Positions 27,250 through 36,412 are shown, numbered from the stretch's first letter. The stretch: 49,257 nucleotides of DNA from Chromatiales bacterium (GCA_022360905.1 JAKSBX010000143.1:1-49257); one strand, 5' to 3'. The notes: a model not told the origin generated them from the letters alone. Numbers and translations are program-made.

Positions 27250-27530
27250 AGGAACCTTTTGTGTAATATCCGCCGTATCAAACCTGCCTGTTCCAAGGAG
27301 TAGGTAACTACCAGGAAGCTCCATGATCACCTGATGGAAAAGGTGAATGCCAGGATCGGTATTGACCAGTGTAGCGTCGTGACCGTCCACCGGCTCGTGA
27401 AACTCGGATTTGTATAGCGGTTCGGTCAGTGTCAGCTTCACACCGGATAAGCGGGGTAGTTACACATTGCCCTTGGGAGTCAGTGACGGTGAACTCAGCG
27501 CCAACGACCTGGTGAGAAATCCGGGACAAG
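27250..27530 (-). pseudogene. Frameshifted fragment of an unrecognised protein
   Basis: Between the FKBP gene and the regulator, the minus strand reads as a coherent protein across frameshifts. GAEFTVTDSQGQ is followed, after a shift, by VNYPAYPVKLTLTEPLYK and then EFHEPVDGHDATL, FHQVIMELPGSYLLLG and RFDTADITQKVPM. No start or full domain survives. The sequence looks like an exported beta-rich protein, but I do not recognise the family. It shows decay at this end of the nar locus. Confidence 0.5.
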
Positions 27531-27537
27531 CAAAAGA

Positions 27538-28212
27538 CTATTCGATCAAGCCCTGGGCGCGCAGCAAGCCTAAAGAGGTGCTTCTCTGAACCAATTGGCT
27601 TTGCTGCCTGATACCCAGCTTGCGGAATATCCGGATACGGTGGTTTTCCACCGTACGAAAGCTGAGATTCAGCTCCGCCCCCACTTCCCGAGCTGTCCTT
27701 CCCAGTTCCAGGAGAGAAAGAATCTGCCGCTCCCGGTTACTCAATGAGTTACGGTCCTCTTTATAGCTCAATGCTATTTCCATGTAGGGTGATATGGCCC
27801 GGCTCACATTCAAAGCTCGCTGCACCATATCGATCAGTTCCATGGACTCAAAGGGCTTTTTAATAAATCCGAAAGCGCCTCTATTCATTGCAGTGACGAT
27901 CAGCCCCGGATCAACCCTCGATGCCATGAATATGCATGGCTGATAGTAGCCTTGTTTTCTCAGCCTTCCCATCAGCTGAAGTCCATTGATTTCAGGCAAT
28001 ACGAAGTTGACCAACAAACAGGCGGAGGGAGCCAAGGGCAGCGCTTCCATGAACTCGGAAGGGGTTCGGTAGGCATGGCTTCTCACCTGAACCGTGGAGA
28101 GGATAGAAGCCGTAACACTATTGCTCGCCGGATCGGAATTGACGATATAGGCCTGCTGCAATTCTACCCCGGCATAGCCGTGGGAGGTATTTCTTTCGCT
28201 TATCGTATACAT
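27538..28212 (-). CDS. FixJ/NarL-type regulator with degenerate receiver
   Basis: 224 residues. The N-terminal ~130 form a receiver fold, but the acidic pocket reads VNSD (24-27) and the phospho-acceptor position is Asn (N69 in LLVNFVLPEING). The Lys near 118 (FIKKPFES) remains. A C-terminal LuxR HTH (about 155-215, SNRERQILSLLELG then RTVENHRIRIFRKLG) is intact. It is therefore likely a DNA-binding protein not controlled by normal Asp phosphorylation. It is divergent from the CheB-CheR-PAS gene, with a 24-bp palindrome between them. It resembles regulators of PAS-kinase systems, but no kinase lies next to it. Confidence 0.85.
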   Translation of the reverse strand: MYTISERNTSHGYAGVELQQAYIVNSDPASNSVTASILSTVQVRSHAYRTPSEFMEALPLAPSACLLVNFVLPEINGLQLMGRLRKQGYYQPCIFMASRVDPGLIVTAMNRGAFGFIKKPFESMELIDMVQRALNVSRAISPYMEIALSYKEDRNSLSNRERQILSLLELGRTAREVGAELNLSFRTVENHRIRIFRKLGIRQQSQLVQRSTSLGLLRAQGLIE

Positions 28213-28233
28213 AAATACCCATTATTTATACAA

Positions 28234-28257
28234 AAATAGAGTATTTATACTCTATTT
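28234..28257. promoter_or_regulatory. 24-bp perfect palindrome, probable operator
   Basis: AAATAGAGTAT-TT-ATACTCTATTT is an 11-bp perfect inverted repeat in the divergent spacer. A third GAGTAT half-site is at 28262-28267. The position, 22 bp before the regulator start, suggests autoregulation and shared control of the divergent CheB-CheR gene. Confidence 0.6.
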
Positions 28258-28346
28258 AATTGAGTATAACCCATCTTACATGAACCTCTGAGGGATATTA
28301 ATATTTCGACCCATATCAGTAAATCAGGGTTACAGGCAAAATCGAA

Positions 28347-31300
28347 ATGAGCACTGGTGATAAAGCATCAAAGGCACCTTCACACTATGTAGGAATCGGG
28401 GCTTCGGCAGGGGGATTGGAAGCCATTGATGCCTTCTTCAAGCACATGCCGAATGACAGCGACTGTGCTTTCATTGTCGTTCAGCATCTGTCACCGGACC
28501 ACAAAAGCCTGATGGCGGAGCTGTTGTCCAAACGTACTGAAATGCCGGTATGCCGCCCCAAGGAAGGCACGGTCGTCGAACCGAATCACGTATACCTGAT
28601 ACCGCCTAATCACGATTTACGCATCTTCCATGGAAAGTTGCTGCTGACCGAGCAGACACGGGATGGTGGAATCAACCTGCCGATAGACATTTTCCTTGCC
28701 TCCCTCGCCGAGGACCAGAGTGACAAAGCAGTCGCCATCATACTTTCGGGAACAGGCTCGGATGGCACCCGAGGCGTTCGGGCAATCAAGGAAAAGGTCG
28801 GCATGGTCATGGTCCAGGATGAAGAGACAGCCGGATTTGACGGAATGCCCCGCTCAGCTATCGCAACCGGACTGGTGGACTATATTCTCGCCCCCGAGGA
28901 GATGCCTGGACAGCTGATCTCATACATCCATCACCCCTACGTCAAAAAGAGCGAAAGATCCGACACCCTGCTCAGTGATGAAGACGGTATCAACCGGATT
29001 TTCTCCATGCTGCGAGAAAAAACCGGTGTCGACTTCACCTATTACAAACCCAGCACCATGGTACGCCGCATCGAACGCCGCATGACGGTCAACCAGCTGT
29101 TGTCGCTACGCGATTATGTTCGCTACCTGGAAAAAATACCGGCGGAGATCGATACCCTCCATCGGGACCTGCTGATAGGCGTAACAAACTTCTTCCGCGA
29201 CCCTCAAGCCTTCAAACAGTTGTGGGAAAATTGGCTGCCGGACCTGATACAACGATCCGAATCCAAGCAGATCCGCTTCTGGGTATCCGGCTGCTCAACC
29301 GGAGAAGAGGCCTATACCCTGGCCATCATCTGCCACGAAATAATGTCCAATCTGGGTAAAATGGCGGAGATCAAGATTTTTGCAACCGATGTGGACAAAG
29401 ATGCCATTACCACCGCAGGCACAGGCATTTATCCGGAAAGTATCTCTGCGGATGTACCCACCCAGCTGCTGAGCAAATACTTCCACCGCCGGGAAAATGA
29501 CTATCTTATTGCACGGCATATCCGTGAGATGGTGGTATTTGCACAGCACAATGTGATTAAAGATCCGCCATTTACCAATATCGAATTGATTTGTTGCCGG
29601 AATTTACTCATCTATCTACAGCCCGTTTTACAACAAAGGGTTATGGAGCTGTTCAATTTTTCCCTCAACCCAGGGGGCATACTCTTCCTTGGGGCAAGTG
29701 AAACCACCGGCGATATGGCAGATTATTTCGATCCGTTGCATCACAAATGGAAAATCTACAAATCCCGGGGCCGCAAGCGGCGTGATGTTCTGTCCGAGCC
29801 TGCAATGTCATTTGACGCCTCCGGCAAACTGGTTCGAAATCACCCGGAGTTTAGCCATCGCCACCAACACACGGGCATTCACGATGAAGAGCGGGTCATC
29901 GAACGTCTCCTAAAAGGCATGAGTGAACGCTACCTGCCGTTTACCATCGTCATCAACCAGAAGATGGAAATTCTGCACATGGTTGGCGATGCAAGCGACT
30001 ACCTGAAGTTTCCTACCGGAAAGATGCTCACGGACGTGAGTAAACTTGCACGCAAGGATCTCGCCATACCCATTGCGACCGGCATTCAGAAAGTACTGAA
30101 AAATCAGTCGGATATCGACTACAGTAACATCCATCTTCGTGATCTTGACGGAGCCCCGAAAACGGTCGATATGCGGATTACTCTATTACCGACCAGTAGA
30201 ATCCAAGACCCGTTGATAGCCATCTCCATTGAAGAACATGCACAACTCGAGGCCGGAAGCGGCGATGGCAAGACACAATCCTATGATGTTGGGAAAGAGG
30301 CCGCGCAGCGTATTAACGATCTGGAACAAGAGCTTCAATTTACCCGCGAAAACCTTCAGGCAACCGTTGAGGAACTCGAGACATCGAACGAAGAACTTCA
30401 AGCCACCAACGAAGAGTTGCTGGCCAGCAACGAAGAGTTGCAATCCACCAATGAAGAATTACAGTCGGTCAACGAAGAACTCTACACCGTCAATGCTGAA
30501 CACCAGAGCAAAATCACCGAACTAACCGAAGTCAACAACGACCTTGACAACATATTAAACAACATCAAGATCGGCACGCTATTCCTGGATCAAAATCTGG
30601 AAATTCGCCGGTATACACCGGAAATCACCCGCTTTCTGCGCATCATCGATCAAGATATCGGCAGGCCCTTTGATCACATCGCTCACAATCTCGATGATTT
30701 GGACCTCGACGACCTGGTACAGCGTGCCAATGAGAACCACGAAGTCATCGAGCAGGAGATACACGACAGAGCCGGCAACCACTATCTGATGCGTGTCTTC
30801 CCTTATCAGATCGGCCCCGATCTCTACTCGGGCATACTGCTTACTTTCGTAAACATCAATACCGCAAAACAGATACAGAAAGCTTTGATGCATAGCGAAG
30901 AACGGAACAAACTTGCTCAGGAGGCGGCAAACCTGGGCAGTTGGGATTGGGATATTTCGTCGGACCGACTAGTCTGGTCCGATACGATTGAAGCAATGTT
31001 CGGTTTGTCCACGGGAGAGTTCAAAGGCACTTATGACGCTTTTTTAGATACTGTGCATAAAGACGACCGAAAAACTGTTGAGCAGGAAGTTCAGGCTTGC
31101 CTGGACAATCCCGACAGGCCATATAAAGTCCAGCATCGCATTGTCTGGCCTAATGGAACAGTTCATTGGATGCTCGAACATGGAAAAGTTCATACCGACA
31201 AACACAACCGCGCCGTACGTATGGTGGGTATTGTCAAAGATATCACTGACACCCGGCTGGTGGAGGAGGCGTTAGTTCGCTCCGAGCATCTGTTCAGATC

Positions 31301-31640
31301 GACCCTGGAAAACCTCGACATGATCGCGGTTCAGCTCGACAAGCATGGAAACGTTATGTTCATCAATGATTACTGCCTGGAAATAATCGGCTTGGAGCGA
31401 AACAATATTTTGGGTAAACCGTGGATAGAATCTTGCGTATCCCCGGCGCAGCGTACAGAAGTTAACGCGATCTTCCAGAACTTTATTGACGGCAAAGCCG
31501 CAATACCTCGCAAACACGAACATTTCATCACATGCAGAGATAATGAACCAAAACTCATATATTGGAATCACACACCTATTTTTAATGATTTGGAGCAACC
31601 CATCGGCGTTTCCTCTATCGGTCAAGCAGACGACTACTAG
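28347..31640 (+). CDS. CheB-CheR fusion with coiled coil and PAS domains
   Basis: 1097 residues. Residues ~10-190 are a CheB methylesterase domain with triad S20, H47 and D139 intact but no receiver domain. About 215-475 is a CheR methyltransferase with the SAM motif VSGCSTGEEAYTLAI. About 640-730 is a long coiled coil built of (E)ELQ(S/A)TNEEL repeats. Three PAS/PAC-like modules follow (about 735-850, 855-970 and 980-1095), the second with the PAS_3 pattern. No kinase core follows. Such proteins modify or sense at chemoreceptor-like or independent sites; no che genes are near. The next gene, a GGDEF-EAL protein, begins 9 bp downstream, so the pair is an operon linked to second-messenger signalling. 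Confidence 0.9.
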   Translation: MSTGDKASKAPSHYVGIGASAGGLEAIDAFFKHMPNDSDCAFIVVQHLSPDHKSLMAELLSKRTEMPVCRPKEGTVVEPNHVYLIPPNHDLRIFHGKLLLTEQTRDGGINLPIDIFLASLAEDQSDKAVAIILSGTGSDGTRGVRAIKEKVGMVMVQDEETAGFDGMPRSAIATGLVDYILAPEEMPGQLISYIHHPYVKKSERSDTLLSDEDGINRIFSMLREKTGVDFTYYKPSTMVRRIERRMTVNQLLSLRDYVRYLEKIPAEIDTLHRDLLIGVTNFFRDPQAFKQLWENWLPDLIQRSESKQIRFWVSGCSTGEEAYTLAIICHEIMSNLGKMAEIKIFATDVDKDAITTAGTGIYPESISADVPTQLLSKYFHRRENDYLIARHIREMVVFAQHNVIKDPPFTNIELICCRNLLIYLQPVLQQRVMELFNFSLNPGGILFLGASETTGDMADYFDPLHHKWKIYKSRGRKRRDVLSEPAMSFDASGKLVRNHPEFSHRHQHTGIHDEERVIERLLKGMSERYLPFTIVINQKMEILHMVGDASDYLKFPTGKMLTDVSKLARKDLAIPIATGIQKVLKNQSDIDYSNIHLRDLDGAPKTVDMRITLLPTSRIQDPLIAISIEEHAQLEAGSGDGKTQSYDVGKEAAQRINDLEQELQFTRENLQATVEELETSNEELQATNEELLASNEELQSTNEELQSVNEELYTVNAEHQSKITELTEVNNDLDNILNNIKIGTLFLDQNLEIRRYTPEITRFLRIIDQDIGRPFDHIAHNLDDLDLDDLVQRANENHEVIEQEIHDRAGNHYLMRVFPYQIGPDLYSGILLTFVNINTAKQIQKALMHSEERNKLAQEAANLGSWDWDISSDRLVWSDTIEAMFGLSTGEFKGTYDAFLDTVHKDDRKTVEQEVQACLDNPDRPYKVQHRIVWPNGTVHWMLEHGKVHTDKHNRAVRMVGIVKDITDTRLVEEALVRSEHLFRSTLENLDMIAVQLDKHGNVMFINDYCLEIIGLERNNILGKPWIESCVSPAQRTEVNAIFQNFIDGKAAIPRKHEHFITCRDNEPKLIYWNHTPIFNDLEQPIGVSSIGQADDY

Positions 31641-31649
31641 AGGTCAGAC

Positions 31650-33872
31650 GTGACTAAGACAACAGACACCAGAACGAGAGATAAGCTTCGAGAACAAGCC
31701 GAGCAACTAGCGGCCTCACAACCCAAGGAGCGATTACAAACCTATTCCGATAAAGAGACTCAATCGATCATTCATGATCTCCAGGTCCATCAGATTGAAT
31801 TGGAGATGCAGAACGAGGAATTACGCAATGCGCAAGTCACTATTTCCGAGTCGAGGGACAGATACTCGATGCTCTACGAATCTGCACCGGTCGGATACCT
31901 CTCGCTAAATGAAAAGGGGATAGTCACGGAGTGTAATACCAAATTCTGCGAAATGATTGGGCTGGGACGGGAAAAGATTATTAAATACCCGATTGGGCGT
32001 TTCATTCTGGATAGCGAATCTCCGATACTTAAGCACCTGCTTAACAGCAAAGCAAACGTAGTAGAGCATGAACTCGGGTTTGTATGTGAAGGCGGTAAGT
32101 CTTTTCATGGCTTGTTTCAGCTACATAGAACAAAAGAACCTCACCAACAGAGTAATACCGCCTGGCTGGCTGCCGTTAGCGATATCACAAAAATATATGA
32201 TCTCGCTATGGAATTACAGATCAAGAGTAAAGCAATCGATACGACACTCGAAAGCGTGATGATCGTAGACAATAACACCAAGATTTGTTTCGTCAACAAG
32301 GCATTCGAAAAAACTACCGGTTACACCCGCAATCAAGTACTGGGAAAAAACCCGAGGATTTTAAGATCGGGAAAGCATACCAGCTCCTTCTATCAGGATA
32401 TGTGGGAGGCGATAGCAGAAACCGGAATCTGGTGCGGCGAAATATGGAATAGGAAAGCGACAGGTGAAGCCTACCCCGAGTGGTTGAACATCAGTACCAT
32501 TTATGACGATCGTCAAAAACCAGCCTACTATGTCGGAGTTTTTTCTGATATCACAAAAGAGCAGGAGTTACGCCTCAGGTTACACGAACTTGCTTACCAT
32601 GACAGCGTGACAAACCTTCCCAACCGGCATCTTTTCATGGACAGGCTAGAACAGGAAATTCTTCACGCTCAACGCAATCATACCTACTTTTCTCTTCTGT
32701 TCATGGACCTTGACCGCTTCAAAAGTATCAATGACACTTTAGGACATAGCACCGGCGACCAACTTCTCAAGGAGGTGGCCAATAGACTGAGTGGACTATT
32801 GAGAGAAAACGACACCATCGCCCGCATGGGGGGTGATGAGTTTATTATTCTCTTACCCACTGTGGACACAGCTTCACATGCTGATAACGTGGCGAAAAAG
32901 ATTCTGCAATGCATGAGCGATCCGTTCGACTTGGCAGGTCGGCAATACCATATTCGCATGAGCATTGGTATCAGCCGCTATCCTGATGATGGTATCGATT
33001 CAGAAACCTTGATAAAAAACGCCGACATTGCGATGTATAAGGCGAAAGAGAAGGGACGGGATACCTATCACTCATACAATAAAGAATTGAATGAAAACAT
33101 TTTCAAAAAGGTAGATCTGGAACGTGACTTGCGTGAAGGGCTCAACAACAACGCACTGACTCTCGTATATCAACCACAAATCGACCTTGATTCCGGTAAG
33201 GTCTCGGGAGTCGAGGCCCTGATGCGCTGGAATCACCCAGTTAAGGGACTGGTGATGCCATCTGACTTTATATGGTTAGCGGAAGAGACGGGATTAATCG
33301 TCACCATGGGCTATTGGGCATTAAGAGAGGCGCTAAACCAATACCAGACATGGTTAAGAGAAGGTATCGACGTCGGAATCCTCTCCGTCAATCTATCTCC
33401 CCACCAGTTCCTGCAAAGCAACCTGGTCGATAATATGATCAAGATACTTCACGAAACCGGTATGCCGTCGGACAAGCTGGGAGTCGAGATCACGGAGAGC
33501 GCCGCGATGCCGAATATCCAACATACCATCGAGACGCTCGAAGCATTTCAGAAAATGGGTATCACCGTCTTCATCGATGACTTTGGCTCAGGTTTTTCAT
33601 CCTTGAGTCTTATCAGGCGGCTGCCAATCGACGTGCTAAAAATTGATCGCCAGTTCATAAATGAAATACCTGGCAACCCTGATGATGTGGCCATCGCCCA
33701 GGCAATCATTGCAATGGCACAAACACTGAATCTCGAGATCGTTGCCGAAGGTGTTGAAACCCTCGATCAACTACGTTTTCTTCAGCAACATGGATGCAAC
33801 GCTGCCCAGGGATACCTTTTTTCCAAGCCTGTAGAGCCGTCCGGCCTGAACACTCTGAACCTCAGTCTATGA
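31650..33872 (+). CDS. PAS-PAS-GGDEF-EAL cyclic-di-GMP enzyme
   Basis: 740 residues, GTG start 9 bp after the CheB-CheR stop. An N-terminal helical region (1-60) leads into PAS domains at ~65-175 and ~190-310. The diguanylate cyclase domain has an intact GGDEF (394-398). The phosphodiesterase domain has EAL at 522-524 followed by the expected acidic residues (IDDFGSGFSS, EGVE). Both catalytic signatures are intact, so net synthesis or hydrolysis of c-di-GMP cannot be predicted. There are no membrane segments, so sensing is cytoplasmic. Its stop codon overlaps the ATG of a truncated hydrolase gene (ATGA), showing that an operon once continued. Confidence 0.93.
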   Translation: MTKTTDTRTRDKLREQAEQLAASQPKERLQTYSDKETQSIIHDLQVHQIELEMQNEELRNAQVTISESRDRYSMLYESAPVGYLSLNEKGIVTECNTKFCEMIGLGREKIIKYPIGRFILDSESPILKHLLNSKANVVEHELGFVCEGGKSFHGLFQLHRTKEPHQQSNTAWLAAVSDITKIYDLAMELQIKSKAIDTTLESVMIVDNNTKICFVNKAFEKTTGYTRNQVLGKNPRILRSGKHTSSFYQDMWEAIAETGIWCGEIWNRKATGEAYPEWLNISTIYDDRQKPAYYVGVFSDITKEQELRLRLHELAYHDSVTNLPNRHLFMDRLEQEILHAQRNHTYFSLLFMDLDRFKSINDTLGHSTGDQLLKEVANRLSGLLRENDTIARMGGDEFIILLPTVDTASHADNVAKKILQCMSDPFDLAGRQYHIRMSIGISRYPDDGIDSETLIKNADIAMYKAKEKGRDTYHSYNKELNENIFKKVDLERDLREGLNNNALTLVYQPQIDLDSGKVSGVEALMRWNHPVKGLVMPSDFIWLAEETGLIVTMGYWALREALNQYQTWLREGIDVGILSVNLSPHQFLQSNLVDNMIKILHETGMPSDKLGVEITESAAMPNIQHTIETLEAFQKMGITVFIDDFGSGFSSLSLIRRLPIDVLKIDRQFINEIPGNPDDVAIAQAIIAMAQTLNLEIVAEGVETLDQLRFLQQHGCNAAQGYLFSKPVEPSGLNTLNLSL

Positions 33873-34040
33873 ATACTGTAGCTCTTCCGGACGGACAGTG
33901 CCTGGCCTATGCGGAATATGGGGACCCATCGGGGATACCTGCGCTCTATTGCCACGGCTTTCCCGGTTCCCGTTTGGAGGGGGCTCTTCGATCTAGCAGC
34001 AAAGCGTCACCCTGGCAACAAGACTCGCCTTCCAACTCAT
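33869..34040 (+). pseudogene. Alpha/beta hydrolase, 5' fragment
   Basis: The ATG overlaps the preceding stop (ATGA). It reads MNTVALPDGQCLAYAEYGDP, then GIPALYCHGFPGSRLEGAL, the N-terminal strands and the HGFPGSR oxyanion loop of alpha/beta hydrolases. A frameshift follows (the correct continuation FDLAAKRH is in another frame), and homology ends at ~34010, 40 bp before an IS91-like remnant. The nucleophile Ser, Asp and His parts are all gone. The break probably accompanied insertion or deletion by the mobile element. Confidence 0.7.
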
Positions 34041-34050
34041 AGTTGTGCCT

Positions 34051-34140
34051 ATGGCCCAACACCAGCCGGAGCAGACACTTCTCTATCACATCATCGAGCG
34101 GTATTATCCGGCGTTCAGAGATATGATGGCCAATGGCTAA
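34051..34140 (+). mobile_element. IS91-family transposase remnant, second copy
   Basis: The 29-codon frame contains PEQTLLYHIIERYYPAF and RDMMANG before a stop. It matches the remnant at 10002-10206 at DNA level through the segment encoding LYHII-RYYPAFRDM. Only the 5' end of the transposase gene is present. It immediately follows the broken hydrolase. Confidence 0.65.
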
Positions 34141-34259
34141 TTTGCAGCTTTGAATTGGCGTCACCAGATATTCGATAGCAGAGTCAAAAGCCAACTATAC
34201 CCACTATAATTAAGGTAATAACCCGATATCAACGCTGAATAATTGAAACAGCCAGGACC

Positions 34260-34877
34260 ATGTTTGACAGAAAATCCCATTGGCAAAAACTCTATCGCAG
34301 CAAATCCGCGTTGGAAGTCAGCTGGTATCAAAAGCGGCCTAGCCTCTCTCTGGCGCTTATTCAGAATACCAAGATAGGTAAAAGTGAGGCTGTGATCGAT
34401 GTCGGAGGCGGCGCATCGTCTCTCGTCGACCACCTGCATCAACAAGGATACGAACAGCTGTCTGTTTTGGATATCTCCGGTAATGCCTTGGCCAGTGCGA
34501 TGGACAGATTGGGCAGGGCCGCCGACGATATCGAATGGTTCGAAACCGATATCACAGAGTTCGAGGCGCCTCATCAATTCTCGGTTTGGCACGATCGGGC
34601 CGTGTTCCACTTTTTGACCGAGCAGGCCGATCGCCGCAAATATTTAGAGGTACTGATTCGATCCTTGAAGCAAGGCGGACATCTGATCATCGCCGCGTTT
34701 GCAATCGGCGGGCCTGAACAATGCAGTGGCTTGGATATCGTTCAGTACAATACTTCGAAACTATTGGCTGAACTGGGAGAAGATTTCGAGCTGGTGGAGG
34801 AGTTGGACGAGTGCCACACCACTCCGGCAGGCAAAGAGCAGAAGTTCACCTATTTCCGTTTAACCAAAACAACCTGA
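34260..34877 (+). CDS. Class I SAM-dependent methyltransferase
   Basis: 205 residues. SAM-binding motif I is VIDVGGGAS at ~45-53; motif II acidic residue follows in LSVLDISGNAL; post-motif WHDRAVFHFL and a C-terminal beta-hairpin (KFTYFRLTK) complete the Rossmann-like fold. Proteins of this type resemble trans-aconitate/tellurite-like small-molecule methyltransferases; the substrate is unknown. A TATAAT at 34205-34210 may be its own -10 element. The ribosome site (CAGGA) is weak. It stands alone between IS debris and a MITE-like repeat. Confidence 0.85.
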   Translation: MFDRKSHWQKLYRSKSALEVSWYQKRPSLSLALIQNTKIGKSEAVIDVGGGASSLVDHLHQQGYEQLSVLDISGNALASAMDRLGRAADDIEWFETDITEFEAPHQFSVWHDRAVFHFLTEQADRRKYLEVLIRSLKQGGHLIIAAFAIGGPEQCSGLDIVQYNTSKLLAELGEDFELVEELDECHTTPAGKEQKFTYFRLTKTT

Positions 34878-34975
34878 GCACTACTCAGAGGGTGAGAGTA
34901 CTGTTGGCAGCAAATGGACGCCAATCACCGCAAATATTCGCCAATAGCAAAGTAGGAATAGGGATATCAGATTTG

Positions 34976-35101
34976 GTCATCCCGGCAAATGCCGGGATCC
35001 AGGAACCTCCATACATGGATTATTCGCTTCGCTCATCCTTAGGGCCGACTTTCAGTCATTCAACGCGCTTCGCGCTTATGTTTGGCATTCGCCGGGATGA
35101 C
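34976..35101. repeat. MITE-like element with 11-bp terminal inverted repeats
   Basis: The ends are perfect inverted repeats, GTCATCCCGGC (34976-34986) and GCCGGGATGAC (35091-35101), over 126 bp. One frame reads VIPANAGIQ, the well-known product of translating this class of dispersed bacterial intergenic repeats. It carries no gene. Confidence 0.75.
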
Positions 35102-35408
35102 GACATGTTAGCGAACCGTCTATCTTTTTCAGCCGGTTCTGTTTGGTCCAAGGTGTGAGATCCAAGTTACCCAGCCGACAGAATAAGAATCCCATCTTTT
35201 GCTGCGATATGAGTTTCTGGCCCGGGTAGCTGCCGTTCTAACTGATTTCTGACAACCAAAGGCAGAGGTTATCTACCGCCAGTCCATAGTCGAGCTGAAT
35301 TTCACTACATTCACTAGCGGATAGTGGTGCAACATAATGACCCTAGACTTTGTCATATTAAATATCTCCCCATGATCCAACGGGATCGGTAAAACAACGG
35401 AGGTAATC
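35102..35408. other. Non-coding stretch before the DUF2189 gene
   Basis: No convincing ORF, RNA gene or terminator is seen here. The last 40 bp contain the ribosome site (GGAGG) of the next gene and an AT-rich tract (35356-35370) that may hold its promoter. Confidence 0.4.
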
Positions 35409-36197
35409 ATGAGTCATACTGTCATTCACCATTATGATGCCAGGCCAGTTACGATTGCGGAGGTCCGTGATATCAGCACGGATCATCCCTGGAGGTGGTT
35501 ATCCGCAGGGTGGCAGGACATCAAGGCCGCGCCTGCCCAAAGTCTGGGGTATGGACTGGCATTGGCCATTATCAGCTATCTATTAACCATTTCTGTTGTA
35601 GCAAGTGGCATGTACTTTCTCTTTCCTCAGCTACTTGCAGGTTTTTTCCTCGTTGCACCGCTATTGGCTATCGGCTTGTATGCAATCAGTCGTCAATTGG
35701 AAGCGGGGGAGGAAGCTTCACTGGGTAAGGCCATGAAGCAGGTCTGGACAAACAGCTTCCACACATTCAACATGGGGCTGGTGTTGATTGTATCGCTGAT
35801 TGCCTGGGTAACCCTGGCTCACCTTATTGTCGCCCTGACATTTACCGGTATCACACCTGCAACTTGGCAAGGCTTTTTGACATCCCTGTTCGGTAGCTGG
35901 GAAGGTCTGCAACTGCTGGTGGTTGGTATCAGCAGTGGCGCGGTAATTGCATTCATCATATTCAGTATCAGTGCCGTCTCGGTTCCCATGTTGTTGGATC
36001 GCAACAGCAACGTATTCGATGCCATCCAGACAAGCTGGAATGCGGTACGCTACAACTTTCTGCCTATGCTGTTATGGGCAGCTATCCTCGTGGCTATCAT
36101 CATTGCAGGCTTCATAACCCTATATGTCGGTTTGGTGATCCTCTTTCCGCTCGCCGCTCATGCTACCTGGCATGCCTATCGGGATCTTGTGGAATAG
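35409..36197 (+). CDS. DUF2189-family integral membrane protein
   Basis: 262 residues with about six hydrophobic helices. The N-terminal VRDISTDHPWRWLSAGWQDI, followed by KAAPAQSLGYG, is typical of DUF2189. Function of the family is unknown; members occur in proteobacteria near respiratory genes, and this protein contains no haem or metal motif. ACGGAGG lies 9 bp before the ATG. It is the last plus-strand gene and faces the minus-strand dsrB. Confidence 0.8.
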   Translation: MSHTVIHHYDARPVTIAEVRDISTDHPWRWLSAGWQDIKAAPAQSLGYGLALAIISYLLTISVVASGMYFLFPQLLAGFFLVAPLLAIGLYAISRQLEAGEEASLGKAMKQVWTNSFHTFNMGLVLIVSLIAWVTLAHLIVALTFTGITPATWQGFLTSLFGSWEGLQLLVVGISSGAVIAFIIFSISAVSVPMLLDRNSNVFDAIQTSWNAVRYNFLPMLLWAAILVAIIIAGFITLYVGLVILFPLAAHATWHAYRDLVE

Positions 36198-36234
36198 AGC
36201 GGTTTGAGGTGTGAATCGATTGGTCTGTGAAAGT

Positions 36235-36283
36235 CGGGTCAGAGAGGTTTTTTAGTGATTTCAGAAACCTATACTCTGACCCG
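36235..36283. repeat. Two-step inverted repeat (REP-like or terminator)
   Basis: CGGGTCAGAG (36235-36244) pairs with CTCTGACCCG (36274-36283), and AGGTTT (36245-36250) with AAACCT (36265-36270) inside. The 16-bp stem, interrupted by a 3-nt bulge, lies after the DUF2189 stop. The GGGTCAGAG core is common in palindromic elements of other bacteria, so mobility is possible. Confidence 0.5.
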
Positions 36284-36310
36284 ATCTATTCTGTCCAATA
36301 CAAAGACTCG

Positions 36311-36412
36311 GTGAGCCGGGCACAGCATCTCAAACGGGTGCTCAAAATCGACATCGAGGCAGCAACAGACCATCCTTGGCCACAAAACGGCGTGCTGCTG
36401 TGTGGCGATTAG
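36311..36412 (+). mobile_element. Possible IS91-family transposase C-terminal remnant
   Basis: A frame reads SRAQHLKRVLKIDIE, close to the C-terminal LKRVF-IDIE motif of IS91-type transposases, and then diverges to a stop. Only about 15 residues support this, so the call is tentative. It would be the third IS91-like scrap in the window. Confidence 0.35.

Noticed and set aside
30300..30540. Repeated short DNA units resembling a CRISPR-like array
   Set aside because: They encode the coiled coil (ELQ-TNEEL) of the CheB-CheR protein; there are no unique spacers.
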